NCBI GenBank assembly: GCA_958450365.1
Contig: CAUEEP010000733.1
Span: 930,001 to 994,000 of the forward strand
Source of the DNA: Mesorhabditis belari
Taxonomy: Eukaryota > Nematoda > Chromadorea > Rhabditida > Rhabditidae
Length of the DNA stretch: 64,000 nucleotides
Reading direction: 5' to 3'
Part shown: in pieces, positions 45,167 to 58,200 of the stretch
Numbering within the stretch: position 1 is the first letter of the stretch
Layout of the letters: each line of letters starts with the position of its first letter
Position numbers and translations under genes: made by a program
Notes under the pieces: generated by a model
Told to the model about the DNA's origin: nothing
Seen by the model: the letters and a program-made list of their open reading frames with translations, nothing else
The model's database searches: none

Positions 45167-47552
45167 ATGGAGGTAAAGCTTTTCATTTTGATTCGTTTAA
45201 CCAATAAAGTTGATTTCTTTGTGCTGATACTCATTCAATTTTCCAGAAAATTCGCGAAATTTTCAATTATCCTGACTCGTATTACAATTGCTCTGGCAAA
45301 TCGGTGGACGAATGGATGGAAACTGGGGAGAAATGGCCGATTCTGGGCAAATTGCTCATGTCGTTGGGTGTGATTTATCTGGTGAGTGGGGAAGATTTGA
45401 AATTGCAAAAATTCAATCAAACAAGTTTGCCCGTCGTTTTTATTTTGCTCAACTTTCACTTTCATGTGCAGAGAAGCTTTTCCAACTAGATTCTAGGGTT
45501 TCTAAGCCAAATCTGATCAGAGCCCGGCTAAAATTCAAGTTCTTGCCTGGCTTCCGGTGGGTCCAGAGACTCTTGCAAGCCAGATTTGCAGGAAAGCTAG
45601 ATCATACTAAAACCAGAAACCAGTATCCAAGCCATGACCTGACTTTTGGTTTAACCCTGACTTTGCCTACTGACCTAGCCCTGAAAATTCGTTTTTAGAA
45701 CAAATCCACACAATTTAGAATTGTTTTTTACAATACTAACTCAAAATTTCAAAATCAAAATCAAATCTCAAATTACTTTTAGATGCTGTACATTCCCAGT
45801 AATTTATGCAATTCTCCGACTGCGATTAACGAAAAACCCCTGTTATCAGGTAAAAACTTACAAATTTTCCACAATGCCTTAATTTTCAGATCATGTTAAC
45901 AATAGTTTTCGCCGACATGCTTAATCTTTTGGCGAATTCCCTATTTGCCGGATATTTGATGTTGATTGGAGCCGTTTTTTGCATGGATCCATTGTTTATG
46001 TACATCGAGGGAGCCTTTAATATGTGTGAGTTACGAAATTTTAGAAATTTCTTGAAAATTCAAAGACTTTGGCATAAACAAACCACGTCGCTTGTTATTT
46101 TCAATCAGAAAATCCTTGGGGAATTGCTCCTGGTTGTCAGAGGTATAATTGGTGAAAATTTGAAAAGTTCGAATGGCCAAAAATGATCTTTGAATTGGGA
46201 AATAGCTAAGATAAGCGAGTTCTAAAATTAGCAAAACGAGCCGTTTTCAGGTGCTTGGGCATTCGCCTCATTTCTCTATGTTGTACTGGCTCTGAATCGT
46301 TTTATTGTCATCGCTGGCTCGGATACGATTGCGCAAAACGTTGTGGTACCGTTTTAGAATTACAGGCTGTCCCATATATAGGCTTGCGTTTAATGCATCT
46401 TTTTGGCTTTCTAAGACAATACATTAACCTAAGTTGAAAAACAACAATTGATCATAAAATCTACGTGTAATTTTACATAGAATGGATGAACCATAACATT
46501 TTTAATGACTTTCACAACCCTAGCCAAGCAGTACAAAAAATGCTATGCTGAAAAACAGTTAACTTCGAGTTTAGGGTTTCAAAAAAATCGTCTCTTTCCG
46601 TCTTTTCCTGCAAATAATACGCTTTTATAGTTAATTATTAGAAAAATAAGTGCTTTTTGAGCACCATTATTGCAAACGCGAGGTTGTGTTGGCTAACAAA
46701 AATGGGCACATTTTTGACAAGTTATCATGTGATTTCAGAGAATCCCGATTCATTTCTGGCTTTTCTTAGCTGTGACATGGAGTGTCTATACGGGAATTCT
46801 CCACAAACCACTCACCTACAATTCACGAGCCTTTCTTGCCTATTACAATCCATTCATTGAAGAACATGTTATAGTCAGTGATTTGGGAATAATAACTGAA
46901 TTTTTGTCAATATTTGTAAATACAACGAGTTATTTAAACGCCAGCTCAAGTGGTTTAGGAGTTGGAGAAATACGAGAATCGAATGCACGCTTTGAATAAT
47001 GTCATCTTTTCAATCCTCATTTGTTTCTTTTACTCGATGATCTCACTGATTTTGTTGTGCGGAAAACGGCCAAAGAAGTTTTCGGCAAGAGAAAGAAATG
47101 TAGGGAATTTTAAGGGTTGATTCCTCAAAAAGTTTATGTACAAAAGTTCTGAGAGCTTCGAAACAAAGGCAATCCAATTTCAGGCTTTAATCCAGGCTTT
47201 CTTCATCACTTGTCCAGCGATGCTCGGCTCAATTCTTTATGTTTACATTCAATTCACTAATAAAGCCACTCAAGGATGGGCGATTCTTGGGCAATTCATG
47301 TGGCAGACGATTACAGGTTTGTAGAAAAATAAGCTTTAAAAAATTGTCACAATACGCATTTCCTTAATTTTCTTTTTTTCAGGAACTGGTGCAATCATTT
47401 ATCTCACGTTGAACTCAAGTGTCCGTGATTTTCTCTTTTACTCTGCAACTCCTTCACAAGCTGCGGGAAATGACAGTCGAACCAAGCAAAATAGTGGAAT
47501 GAGTAAATCAAAAGAAGAGATACAAAATAGTGGGATGATTGTTTTTAATTGA
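45167..47552 (+). pseudogene. Srt-class serpentine chemoreceptor, one frame break
   Basis: Exons read MEKIREIFNYPDSYYNCSGK, GKLLMSLGVIYL, then VIYAILRLRLTKNPCYQIM, LTIVFADMLNLLANSLF, IGAVFCMDP, WAFASFLYVVLALNRFIVI, FWLFLAVTWSVYTGIL, NVIFSILICFFYSMISLILL, ALIQAFFITCPAMLGSILY, GWAILGQFMWQTITG and IIYLTLNSSVRDFLF, with a Ser/Asn-rich tail. Order, cysteines and the Y-I-P...Y-x-I-M signature fit nematode Srt receptors (7TM, chemosensory cilia). The exon at 45783 starts MLYIP in one frame and continues VIYAIL in the next (about 45797), so one base appears inserted; the gene may be dead or the base an error. Otherwise all seven helices are present (about 330 residues). The long intron 46345-46736 contains unassigned repeat sequence. 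Confidence 0.7.
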
Positions 47553-47975
47553 AAGAAAAAATAAAGAATTTTTCCTTATGAAAATTTTGCCTTTCATCTG
47601 TGAACAGTCTTTAAATGCTAGTTAAAAGCATTGAATGTAAAAACCTAGGGAAAGGCCAAAAGTTTTTTAAGGGGTGCTAGCAAAAGGGCCAAATGATTGG
47701 CGCCAAAAATTTTTGCGCCGCGTATCATTTGCGCCAAATTTGCGCTTTTCATTATTGAAAACAATAATTGAATAATTATTGAAAACAATAAGTGAAAATG
47801 AAAACATTCTAATTGAAAACATCTAATTCTAATTGAAAACCGCCTGGCTCAAAAGGTGTTTTGTAGAGAAAAGATAGGGCTTTCTTATCTTTGAAGCCCC
47901 TGGGGTTTCCTATTAAATTAGATTGAAAAGCGCCTCTTAAAAGAATACTGACATTTCATGTGCATTGACCCTATA
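47553..47975. other. Intergenic between Srt gene and Tc1-like element
   Basis: Contains AATAAA at about 47560 and simple AT-rich repeats (GAAAACAATAATTGAATAATT-like, about 47755-47830). A short GGCGCCAAAAATTTTTGCGCC palindrome is at about 47698-47719. No gene. Confidence 0.4.
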
Positions 47976-49546
47976 CAGTGGTCCACAAAAGTATTGTCCC
48001 ATTGCCATCCAAGTTTCTTTCGTACGAAAATCTTGCAAAAAACGATATTCCCAAAAAGTGTAGGGTTTTTTGCTTACCCATAATACTCTACTTCTCAAGA
48101 TTATAAGATTTATCCGTATACATTGCATAAAAATTAAAGCATAAAACAAAAACAATAAGTTACTTAACAAATAGCTCCACAAAAGTAATGCCCCATTTGC
48201 AAAGAATTAACAATTTTTCAAAAAATCAATATTTGGTTGGTCCTCCTTTTGCTTTTATCGCTTCATTGAGTCGATCCGGCATGGAATCCACGAGATTTTT
48301 CAAACGACTTGGGCGGTTGGTGGCCCAAAGACGTTGAATGTGGACCCATAAGACGGCCTTCGAATCGAATTTCTTTCCCTTGAGGCACGACTTCACAAAT
48401 GACCACAAATGTTCAATTGGGTTGATATCCGGTGAGTAGGGAGGTGGATTGATCAATTTAACACGATCCGGGCAGACGAGCCCTGGTACCATTTTGAAGT
48501 GTCACCAGCCGTCCCATCATCAGTCTCGACTTGTGTTTCGGGTCGTTGTCCTGGTAAAGCATCCATCCGGGAGGCATCGTTTGATTGGCAAAGGGAAGCA
48601 TTTGCGTCTCCATAATATTCTTGTAAGCCACAGCATCCATCGTCCAAGTTCGAGACATCGCTCCTAAAGAAAAAAATTTAGGTAACAAAATACTAAAAAG
48701 GTTCTTACCCCAACACATTATGTTTCCGCCGTAGAATTTCACGGTAGGCCGAATGTACTTGAGTGCGTATCGCTTTCCAGTCGTTCGCCGAATAAGATGG
48801 TTTCCAACCGCGTGAAATAAACTGATTTTTGTCTCATCGGTAATCGCCCAATCATGTGTCGTGCAAAATCCAGACGCTGCTTCCGGTGCTTAGAATTCAT
48901 CAGAGGTTTACGGGCAGCCCATCTTGCATATAATCCAGCCTGAATTAATCGTCGTCTGATTGTTTCCGGCGAAACAACCTTGCTAAATTGATCACTCATC
49001 ATTTGGCTTCCATCGGTTGCTGTTTTGCTCGGATCGTTTTTCACCATTCTGGTCAGGGCTTGATCTTCTTTTGTGGTTGTGATTGGTCGTCGGCCACTCT
49101 TGAGGCCTCGATGAAGGTTTCGGTCGACTTTTGATTGAGAAAAAATGCGGCGCACCGTCCTTATAGAGCAATTGAAGAGGTTGGCCACATCCTTTTCCCG
49201 CATCCCATTTTCCCGGGCCTTCTTCGGAGTGTTAAGGTTTTTCTTGCCATCTAAATAATAAAATAAAATACATTTAATGTTCATAGAACGCGAAAATAAA
49301 AAGAATAATCAAGGAAAACATCAATGGGACATTACTTTTCTGGAGCTAATTTTAGGGGTAAGTGCACTCTTCCACATCTAACTTTTGATTGGAAGGATTT
49401 CAATCAAAAAAACCCAGATATTCTAAAACCAGAAAACTTTTAAAGGTATTTTAAAAGGAAAAAAATATCTTGTAACATATGTTTTTGGCAGAAATTTTGC
49501 GAAATAACTTTGAAAAGCAATGGGACAATACTCTTGTGGACCACTG
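47976..49546 (-). mobile_element. Tc1-like transposon, near full length (1571 bp)
   Basis: TA-flanked ends CAGTGGTCCACAAAAGTATT and near-complement. The minus-strand transposase has HTH KDVANLFNCSIRTVRRIFSQ, the linker GLKSGRRPITTTKEDQALTR, ETIRRRLIQAGLYARWAARK, the first acidic residue in AITDETKISLF, IMCWGAMSRTW across a short intron, WMLYQDNDPKHKS, and PPPYSPDINPIEHLW with the final E, i.e. DD34E. Frame changes near 48848 and 48495 and the interrupted reading suggest the copy is inactive, though the termini look usable in trans. Confidence 0.85.
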
Positions 49547-50242
49547 TATATAGAGTTTACATTTAAGTATTGGATATTATGGATATTCTAGGGGATTGTT
49601 TTAGTTCTTATTGAATGAGTTATTCAGCATAAACTTTACCTGCATGAAAGATACCTGGACTTCCGTCACAAAGAGCGATCAAGCGAGACCAGTACTAGGT
49701 CCGCTAAAAAGAAAACCATCATTCAGATTAGAAATCTTTACGATATACCAATATTTCCGAATTTTTTTGAATAGGTAGCAAGTCAAAAATTCCATGAGTC
49801 GAATGTTTTTCAAACTTTTAATCAAACTTGCCTAAGTCAATCAAATAAAATTCGATCCTTATTTAGAATCTTTTCTGTTTGCTTTATCTCTAGCATATCT
49901 TAAACTAACTAAAATTAATCAGAAATTTAAAAAAAGGTTTTATTGATCAAATACGATTCACTTACCGATCACACAAAATCAACAAAGTTCGTTGGCAAAA
50001 AGAAACTTCAAAAGCAGTTTTTTAGATGAAAGACATCGGTGGACACTAACTGTTTGGTCAAACTTTTGTCAAACTCTTGTCAATCTCTTGCAACCTCATG
50101 GCCTTTGAGCGGACCGTATACTTGAACAAATTCGCAGCTTGGATTTATCCAATTTTATTCCATTACACACACAAATCTGACGAAATCAATAAATTGAGCA
50201 ATATTTTTAATCTCATTTACATGAATCAATCAATCATTTCCC
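49547..50242. other. Intergenic
   Basis: AT-rich sequence downstream of the minus-strand small gene; no supported gene. Confidence 0.3.
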
Positions 50243-51055
50243 TTAATCAAACGGGAGCACATCTTTATCGGCGACTCTCTTATTCGAATTGGCCGTGTAA
50301 CTCTCGCCGTTTTCCTTCACAATCACATCCTCGCCACTCTTCGGGTCTCGTCCCCACTGAAATAAGAAAATTTTAGAATGTTTATGAAAATGGATTTGGA
50401 TACATTTAGATTCAGTATCAAATTGATTACATGATTTGCAAAAACGGGGGTCTAACGCCATAAAGCATGGCTTGTATGAGCCTTTTGGACCGCAGGAACA
50501 GAGCCGACAAGCTTTAATGGGTACAACTCATAAACCTTAGCAAACCTGCCTATTAACTGATTCATTTATCTAGTTTTTCTTAAAATTATCAATCTACAGT
50601 GAATTATATCGTTACCTTCTAGTATACCTAGACAAAAGGGTTGAGTAACAAGACTTACACTTCACATTCAAAGTGTCAGGGATTTTAGGTTGCTGTAATA
50701 CAAGTAAAAAAAAAGAAATTTCATGATCCAAGATCTAGTAATAAGACAAAGCTGAAATTTATAGAAGAGTTAATATATTTTCATAGCTCATATAGCTTTT
50801 CTGATTCAAACGAGTTCACCAACCGCTTGATAAGGACTTTGATCATCGGGTGTGGGTCGACTCGGACGCTCCAATTCTTCGATATCCTGAAATTTTATGG
50901 ATAAAATAAAAAAATGTTTAGAATATCTACTATTAGAAAAGTTTAAATGGCATAAATATTGCGAAATCTTAAAGAAAATCTATTCTTGAACTCACCTGTC
51001 CTTGGAATTCTCTCGCTCTCTCCATCAAATCCTCCGTATCAACAATGTCCTCCAT
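50243..51055 (-). CDS. Small hydrophilic protein, 78 residues, three exons
   Basis: Exons 51055-50996, 50886-50824 and 50356-50243 are all in phase 0 with consensus splice sites: MEDIVDTEDLMERAREFQGQ, then DIEELERPSRPTPDDQSPYQ ending in A, then GRDPKSGEDVIVKENGESY to a C-terminal ADKDVLPFD. No signal peptide or membrane segment; acidic start and proline-rich middle. Introns are 109 and 467 bp. I do not recognise the family. Clean phases and absence of frame breaks make it one of the most intact genes of the window. Confidence 0.6.
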
Positions 51056-52267
51056 TTTGAAATTTAAATTTCAGGAAATATTCAAAAACTTTGGCTTTGG
51101 GCTTTAGGTTTCCAAAAACCCGGCTGGGTATTTAAAGCTTTCGAAAAGCTGTCCTTTTTTCCTTTTTTCCTTTCTTTCATTTTTTGTTGTTTACGTTTTT
51201 GAGGGGATTTGTCCCCGGATTGCCCTTTCCCTTTCTTCCTTTTACCCCTTTAGACTTCCCTTTCGTAAATAAGGACCAAAATATTTTCCGAGAGATTTCA
51301 CTAGAAGTGTTAAGTGGCAAAAATATCAGCTGACTAAAAAATATTAGAGAAAAGTTTTTACGTAGATTTCACAATGTTAAAGAGCTCATAATATGCATTT
51401 CTTTTGTTCTTTGCTACGTTTATGCAGTTACAAGGCTACAATGAATAAAGGATCATGGCAAAATCGATGAAAACAACCAAAGTGAGTGGGAAAAATTGGC
51501 AAAGTGATTTGATAAGAAAACAAGATAAGAAGAAATTACAGAATTTATGGGCTCTTTGAAAGAAAAATGCAGAATTCTCTAAAAGTGATTCCATTGCAAC
51601 CATTGTGCTGTTACCCCAAAAAATGCAAGTTTTTGAAGATAACATTTGTACTAATTTGATTTCAGGCTCTTCGCAAACGTTCGAGAAAAACTATCAAGAC
51701 TATCAAAACAAAATGAAGAATAAAATCGAATCTTTTTGGGTAAGAAACTTTCCATAGTAAATAAATTGTTGAAAAGTGATGCCTTCTGCCATATCAAACT
51801 CTGTCTATCGTCTTTACAAAAGAAAAAAAGCTAGAGAATTCTTTATTCGTTAACAAGGTTTAACAAACAAGCATAATTTCTAACAAAATAAAAACAAGCT
51901 AGTGTGACGTGAGCTCTTGATTGATAAAGTAGCCAGAATCAATCAATCGGCGGCTTCATATGAGTCAGTCAGTCAATCCCAAGAAAGATCTCAAAAATTA
52001 ACAAAAAAATCAGAGACCCTGATAAGCAATCATTTTTAAAAAAAATCTTTCCCTTTCCAATAACTGCTTGATGTTTCCTGTTCACCCTGAAATCTTCTCC
52101 TCCAATTAGTCACCTTTCTTAGATATGAGATTTCAGTAAAAAACCAAAAATATTAGTGAAAAAATTTCAGTTCTTGATAAAAACTGTCTCCAAATTCACC
52201 TAAAGACGAGAGTTGAACATTCATTTAATTTATTTCTTCTTAATCTTTAAAAAAGCTTTTTATTGAA
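51056..52267. other. Intergenic, divergent promoter region
   Basis: Lies between the minus-strand small gene and the plus-strand kinase gene. It includes a CT-rich tract with TTTCCTTTTTTCC at 51150-51260. A possible isolated exon (51666-51739; NYQDYQNKMKNKIESFW) has an acceptor and a donor but no partner. Confidence 0.35.
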
Positions 52268-55200
52268 ATGAAGAAGAAACAGTCGGTTGAAAGTTTTTGG
52301 TGGATAGTCGAAAGCAATTTTTTCACTGCCTTTCTTCTTGCATTTCCCTTTTTCTTTCAAAATGTCGACGGGAGTTTGACGGTGACACCAGTGGACGAAT
52401 TTATTCAATCCGCTCAATATTCAATAAGGCCGTAAGTAACTAGCGACAATTATTCAAGAGAAATCGCTCCTTTATTGGATTGAGGCATTTAGATTTCCTA
52501 TGGTGAAAGCCTCGACTGGACAGAACTTGAGTCTTCGATGCTCGAGTACAACTCCACTTGAACTTCGGTAACTAAGTTTAAATGTGCAAAAAGATTTTTG
52601 ATTCAGCCCAAAGAACAACTTGATTCTAAATTTAAAACTGACTCTTTTAACCCAGGAATAGTTTATCGTAAAGATAAGCCATAAACTGAAGGTTATAGGC
52701 CACTTATCTTAAGCTGTTCATCAAAAATCTTCATTTTCTCTATTTGGCTCTTGTGTAATTTTCGAGACTTTTGAATGTTTTACTTAATTTGCTGTGAATT
52801 TATGGTTAACAAAGGCAATTTATTTTGACTGACAGCTACAGTGTTGGCATATCTCGACTATACTTCTGATTCTCTCTTTAATGCCTTTGTCAAAACAGGT
52901 AAAATAAGCGTACAGATAAAAGCGTTGAGCCGTTTAGGCCTGACATTTATTGGTGTCAATCCATAGCGTCAAAAAATGCATTTTCTAGGATTTCTAGGCA
53001 TTTTCATTTTTTATTTGATTTTATTTTCTATTCGTGTTGGTCGTGTATTAAGGCTAACCATTCTACCACAAGAAATTAAGCCTCAACCTGCAATCGATCT
53101 TATCAATTTATTAATCTTATCAAATTCGACTAAAATGACCGAAACTACCGTAGACACAATTTTTGAAGGAATGCGTGAATCAGCGGAAGAAAACGACGGT
53201 GTGATTCAATTTTCTGCTCGTTATTCTTTCATTGCCAACGAGCGCAATTGCAGTGATGGAATTCAAGGGATGACTCATATTAAGGATTTGAGTAAAGCAG
53301 ATAGCGCCACTTGGAGGAACCCTAAGTGTCCTAGTATTTTTATAAACTCAAAAACCTCAAACATACAAGCTTAAAGAAAAAGGTGAGAATCACCAACAGT
53401 CCCGAAAATTACCCAAGAGCCAATTATTTTTTGTTTATTTTTAGATGGTCAACGCCAATCGAAACGAACATCGACTTGATAGGTTTTAATGAAGAGGATT
53501 TCCAAAAGAGAGTCAACATCGAAGAAGAAGATGATCAGGTGAAAGAATGCTTTGTTTTAAAACCCTTGTACGAAATTTTAGAGTCAAATCTTTCACATTC
53601 GATCTCTGAAACAGAGTGACGCCGGAATGTATTCGTGTTTTGACAACAAAAACCGAATGGGTCAAGTCTATGTTTTTGTGGAAGGTGGCTCCGTTTTTTT
53701 GTCTTTATTTTCACTGGTTAGACCCTAAGCAAAAAGCATAAATTTTTGCAACTTTTTTTTATCAAATTTCTTAAGGTTTGTACGATTTCTTGAAACATAA
53801 AGCCTACACACTTGACATCACTTCAACAAAGTTTCTTCTTCCGTGTCGATACGCACAGTCACCGATCATCAATGGTCATCGATGGTCTCGGCCCTCGTTG
53901 TACGCGGATGGCGAGTCATGGTTGAAAGATATCGACGATCAAGATTGGATGACTTTTGATTGGATGACTTTTGACCCACGGTAAAATAATACTAACGACG
54001 TAGTACGCGACGGTCCGCTCTATTTACAGAAATCTGAAATAGCCATCGGATAGAAGAGAGGGGGCATCTTTTCTATACAACTTCAAGTCTTGAAGTTCAA
54101 ATAAAAACGAAATATTGTAAATTTTGCCGATGGTAGTTCTGCAGATGGAGTTCCGCAAATAGCATAGATCCAACACTTTATGTGGACATTGAGACTATCT
54201 ATAAACCTAAACATTTTATGTGACCTCAACGCAAAGCAGTGAATTTAACTGTTTTCCTTTGCATATTGCATTCAGATATGGCTTTGAAATCGATTTGGAG
54301 AAAAGGAGCAAAAAATTGACGTCGAACAGCGTTCGATTTCGCTGTGTGGCGCTCAGGGGTGATGAGGTCGAGTTTCTCGTTCGGGTAGGTACTTCGATTT
54401 ACATTCTCTAACCAACTGCTCAGTTTGCTTCAATGTCGGTGAATTCTGTGTCGATGACAGTCACACGCCAGGATTTTGTTGCCTTTTTTTCAAGGGGTCA
54501 GCTTTGTTTATGAAAACTACAAACATTTGCGGCTAGACCTGGGCCTCGGTTCGAATCGGTCTGAATTCGATCCTGATATCTTCTAATTGATTCGCTTTGA
54601 TTCGACTCAGTCACTTCGATTCACTAGCGCGTCCGCCCGGAAAGCGGAAGGTCGCGGGTTCGATTCCCGGCACCGACATTGTTTTTGATTTCCAGCCACA
54701 GTCCAAAAGAATCCTTCGCGTGCTAACTTTATGTAGCGAATAATTGTTTCTGTTTTTTGAGTGTACAAATTTGTCGTTTGGCACGAATGCGTAAAGTTGT
54801 TTTCTGGAAATTATTGACAATTTATAATACTTTCCTGAGAAAGCATTTGATAACAACGTCGTCGTATGAAGCTTCTTGCAGCATGAAGCAGAAGCAGCGT
54901 ACGAAGAAGAAGAAGAAGGATCAAAAAGCTTAAAACAAAAAACCATATCCATTTTATTTTAATTAAAATGTTTGATTTCCCTCGTCCGGAATTTTCTATC
55001 CGAATAAACTCGTGAACCACAAGTAATAGATCCCAAAATGACTGTTGAATGCGAATTGCGATTGGTGAATGCTTTGAATGCTAAAGAAGAAAACCAGCTG
55101 CAAATGCAGTGTCCTCGATGTGGACGAGAACATGAAGTAAAAAAGTGTTACAAAAAGTTGTACAAAACTCTTTCAGCCAACGATTCAAAAAAATGTGCAA

Positions 55201-58200
55201 AAGCAAGGGAACTCGACGATCTTCTCCTTAAATGTGACATTTTCAAATGGTTTTGAACGGAAGGACGAAGGACTCTACACTTGTTCCTGGTGCAAAAATT
55301 ATTGCCTTCTTCTTGAAATGTGTTTCAGGGCTCAAAATGTGGTCAACAAATGGGATGCGAAGACTCAGCAAACGTCCCCATTTCGAATCTTTTCTCCGTT
55401 GCACAGATTTTTCGTAAGTACAGTATTTTTTTCATTTCTTTTTATCAAAACTTAAGTCTCTAAATTCCATTGCTATAAAAAACGTTTTTTGAGGATTCTA
55501 TACTTCGCTATTTACGGCTTATAGATTGCCCCACACGCCGAAATGTTGACTATCTTTGCAGGAGAACCCATAAGAATAAACGGTGATATTGGACCCAATT
55601 TGCTTTTGAAAACAAGTTTTTCAGCAACAATTTTCCCAATAGCAGCCGATTTTGTGGACTATAACTGCACATGGTATTACGTAAGATACGTTGATATTGG
55701 AGGGAAACAATTCAAATTGGGCAAAGCAACAAGTGTAAAATGCGGCAAGATGCGCTATAAAGAGGTGAAAGCTGTCGGCAAATATAACTATATTTTTTCT
55801 TGTTAGAAGTTCGTGTTGTCCAGTTTTTACACGTCTGTCCCCACTACATAAAGTGCGTCTAAGCTAAAAAAAAATACGACACCACCCTTAAAAGTGCGCT
55901 CCGCGAGAACCGTTAAAGATATCAACGATTATCAACAAACGATTTTCAGATTTTGATTTCTGATGCAAAAAACCCCAAACACAAGTTTTTAGCGAATTTT
56001 CAGCGAACCCCCAGCAAGAGCTTTTGTTACATTTTTTCTCTAGTTTTCAAAAATGATAACCATTTTACAAGACAATCAACTTCAAGGAAGTTATAGACCA
56101 AATACTTGAGATACCCAATTTTTCCCTAATCCTCCAAAATTTTTCTTATTCTTTTTTAGCTTTTGTTTATTTCCTAGAACAGTTTCAGAAACCCAGGAAC
56201 AGTTCCAATTCCAGAACAACTCTCGAAAATCGGGTGTCGTATATATTTTGGACGCTCATGTCTAATACAATTTTTCGTTTCACGAGACACGGCCCTTAAA
56301 GTCTGTTATAAAACTCACGGGAATTCATCTTCGAAGGCTTACTACATTTTCTTGAGTACTTTGCATAGTTGAAAGCTTTTCAATGGTGCTTATTAAAAGA
56401 TATAATGAAATGAGCTCTCGAAGATGGCTAGCCACAGATTTTGGATCAGGCGTCGCTCAAGGTCAATTGGACGTTCTCAGTTTATTCTAGGTGGATGAAA
56501 ATGGGATCGTGAAAAGCTTCACCGAAGAACTCTTTATTCCAAGTGACCAACTGGCTCATAGTGGAAAGTAAGTTCAAAACAATCAACCATTTTTCATGCA
56601 GAATTTTGCAGTTACTTAGTCGTATTCCGTGTGAAAGAAGAACGTTATCGAACTAACAAATGGAAAATCAAAGTCGACACTCCAGTGAAAGAGATCACTT
56701 TCAACGTTCAATCCTCCGCTCATTTTGTTCAATTTGATAAAACGTATCACTTGGTAGGTTTTTTGGAAAAAAACTTATTGAACTCGTTGAGGTTAGTTTC
56801 TTTCTAAATTACAGCCAGATGAACGAAAAATTAGTACTGTTTTGATATTTTCATGTGTAAAACTTTTAGGTTGGCGCAAAAATTCGAATTGCTTGCCATG
56901 CATGGAAACATACGTACAAATCGCAAATGCACTTATTTTATCAGCGGTAACTAGTAGAAAAATTTAAAACACCACAATACTTGAGGTCAAACAAAATGTT
57001 CTTGGCGGCAAGTGTGACCGAAGCTTTTGACGTTTTTTGGAACACCACCGTGAACGAAGATCTCATAGTTGTTTGCCAATGGGTTTCGTTGTAGAAAAGC
57101 AAATTTTTCGAATTTCGAATTTAGAACGAACTCTCGCGCCACCAAGGCTCATTTCATCTCCGGGCCGCCGATCAACGTGCAGCGATTTGGACGAAAAAAG
57201 ACTATGAAATTATCGGCGAGGATCCAGTTGAAAATTTTTGAGATCATTTACAAACTAAACATGTTCTTCGGTTCGGCTTTTTCTCAAAGTTAGACGTTAA
57301 TTTTGACACTATTTCAAATCGAGTGAAATCGGTTTAAACCAAGTTTTTTGGATTGAATCTGATTTGTCCAGACCAAAAGCCCGAGGATTTTGAAATGGGT
57401 CTCAAAACGATTCGATTCAATTCGAACTAAACCAAACCCAAGGTTCATTCGTTTACAAAGCCGTCTTTTAGAACAAAATATATCGTGGCGATGATGTCAC
57501 TTTATTTTGCCGAATTCACAAAGTGGAGGCTGACATGTTGGTTAGCAAAAATTTCTTTGATTTTTTTTTCAGAACAATGTCTTGGGTGTACAACGAAACT
57601 GTGCAGGCTGCGAGTGATATTATACAAATCATTGATGGTGACTCGTTGGTGTTACAAATGAAACTTAAGGTTTGTTTGTTTATAATTAGAACTTAAAAAT
57701 TGGAAAACTAAAGAAGCTGAAAGTTGGAACACTAAGAGGCTGATGTATTGAGTCAAGAAAAATGACTGAAGACGCGAAAGAAGGTTAAAACAAACAGTAA
57801 AAGCTATCTTTTTGCAAATCTCTTTTTTTGAGTTTTTAAAATGTGAAAATATAAAGTTTTTATCAGTCTTTGATTCACTAAAATAGAATGCCACGATAAA
57901 CGACTCTGGTGACTACATTTGCGTGGCAAGAAACACTGAAACTCAACAGGAGTTTAATCAAACAATCGGACTTGAGGTTTGGAAATTCTTTTCACAAGAA
58001 ATGGATTTCAAATTGTAGATTACTGAAATGATAGCACCAATATTGCTCGCCAATGAAACAGAGGAAATTCATCTGAAAGCCGGAGAAAGCCAATTTTTAG
58101 AATGCACAACGAGCGGTGACCCGACTCCACTCATTTCATGGTCTGTTATTCTCAAGAAAAACGCTGAATGTATTTAGGTCAAAAGATGGGGTTCCAATGA

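Noticed and set aside
54623..54678. Complete functional tRNA-Ser gene
   Set aside because: The T arm and 3' acceptor are good, but no 5' acceptor strand or D arm precedes them.
54611..55020. Minus-strand frames over the kinase intron
   Set aside because: They read through the tRNA fragment and an AAGAAGAAG repeat backward; no conserved features.
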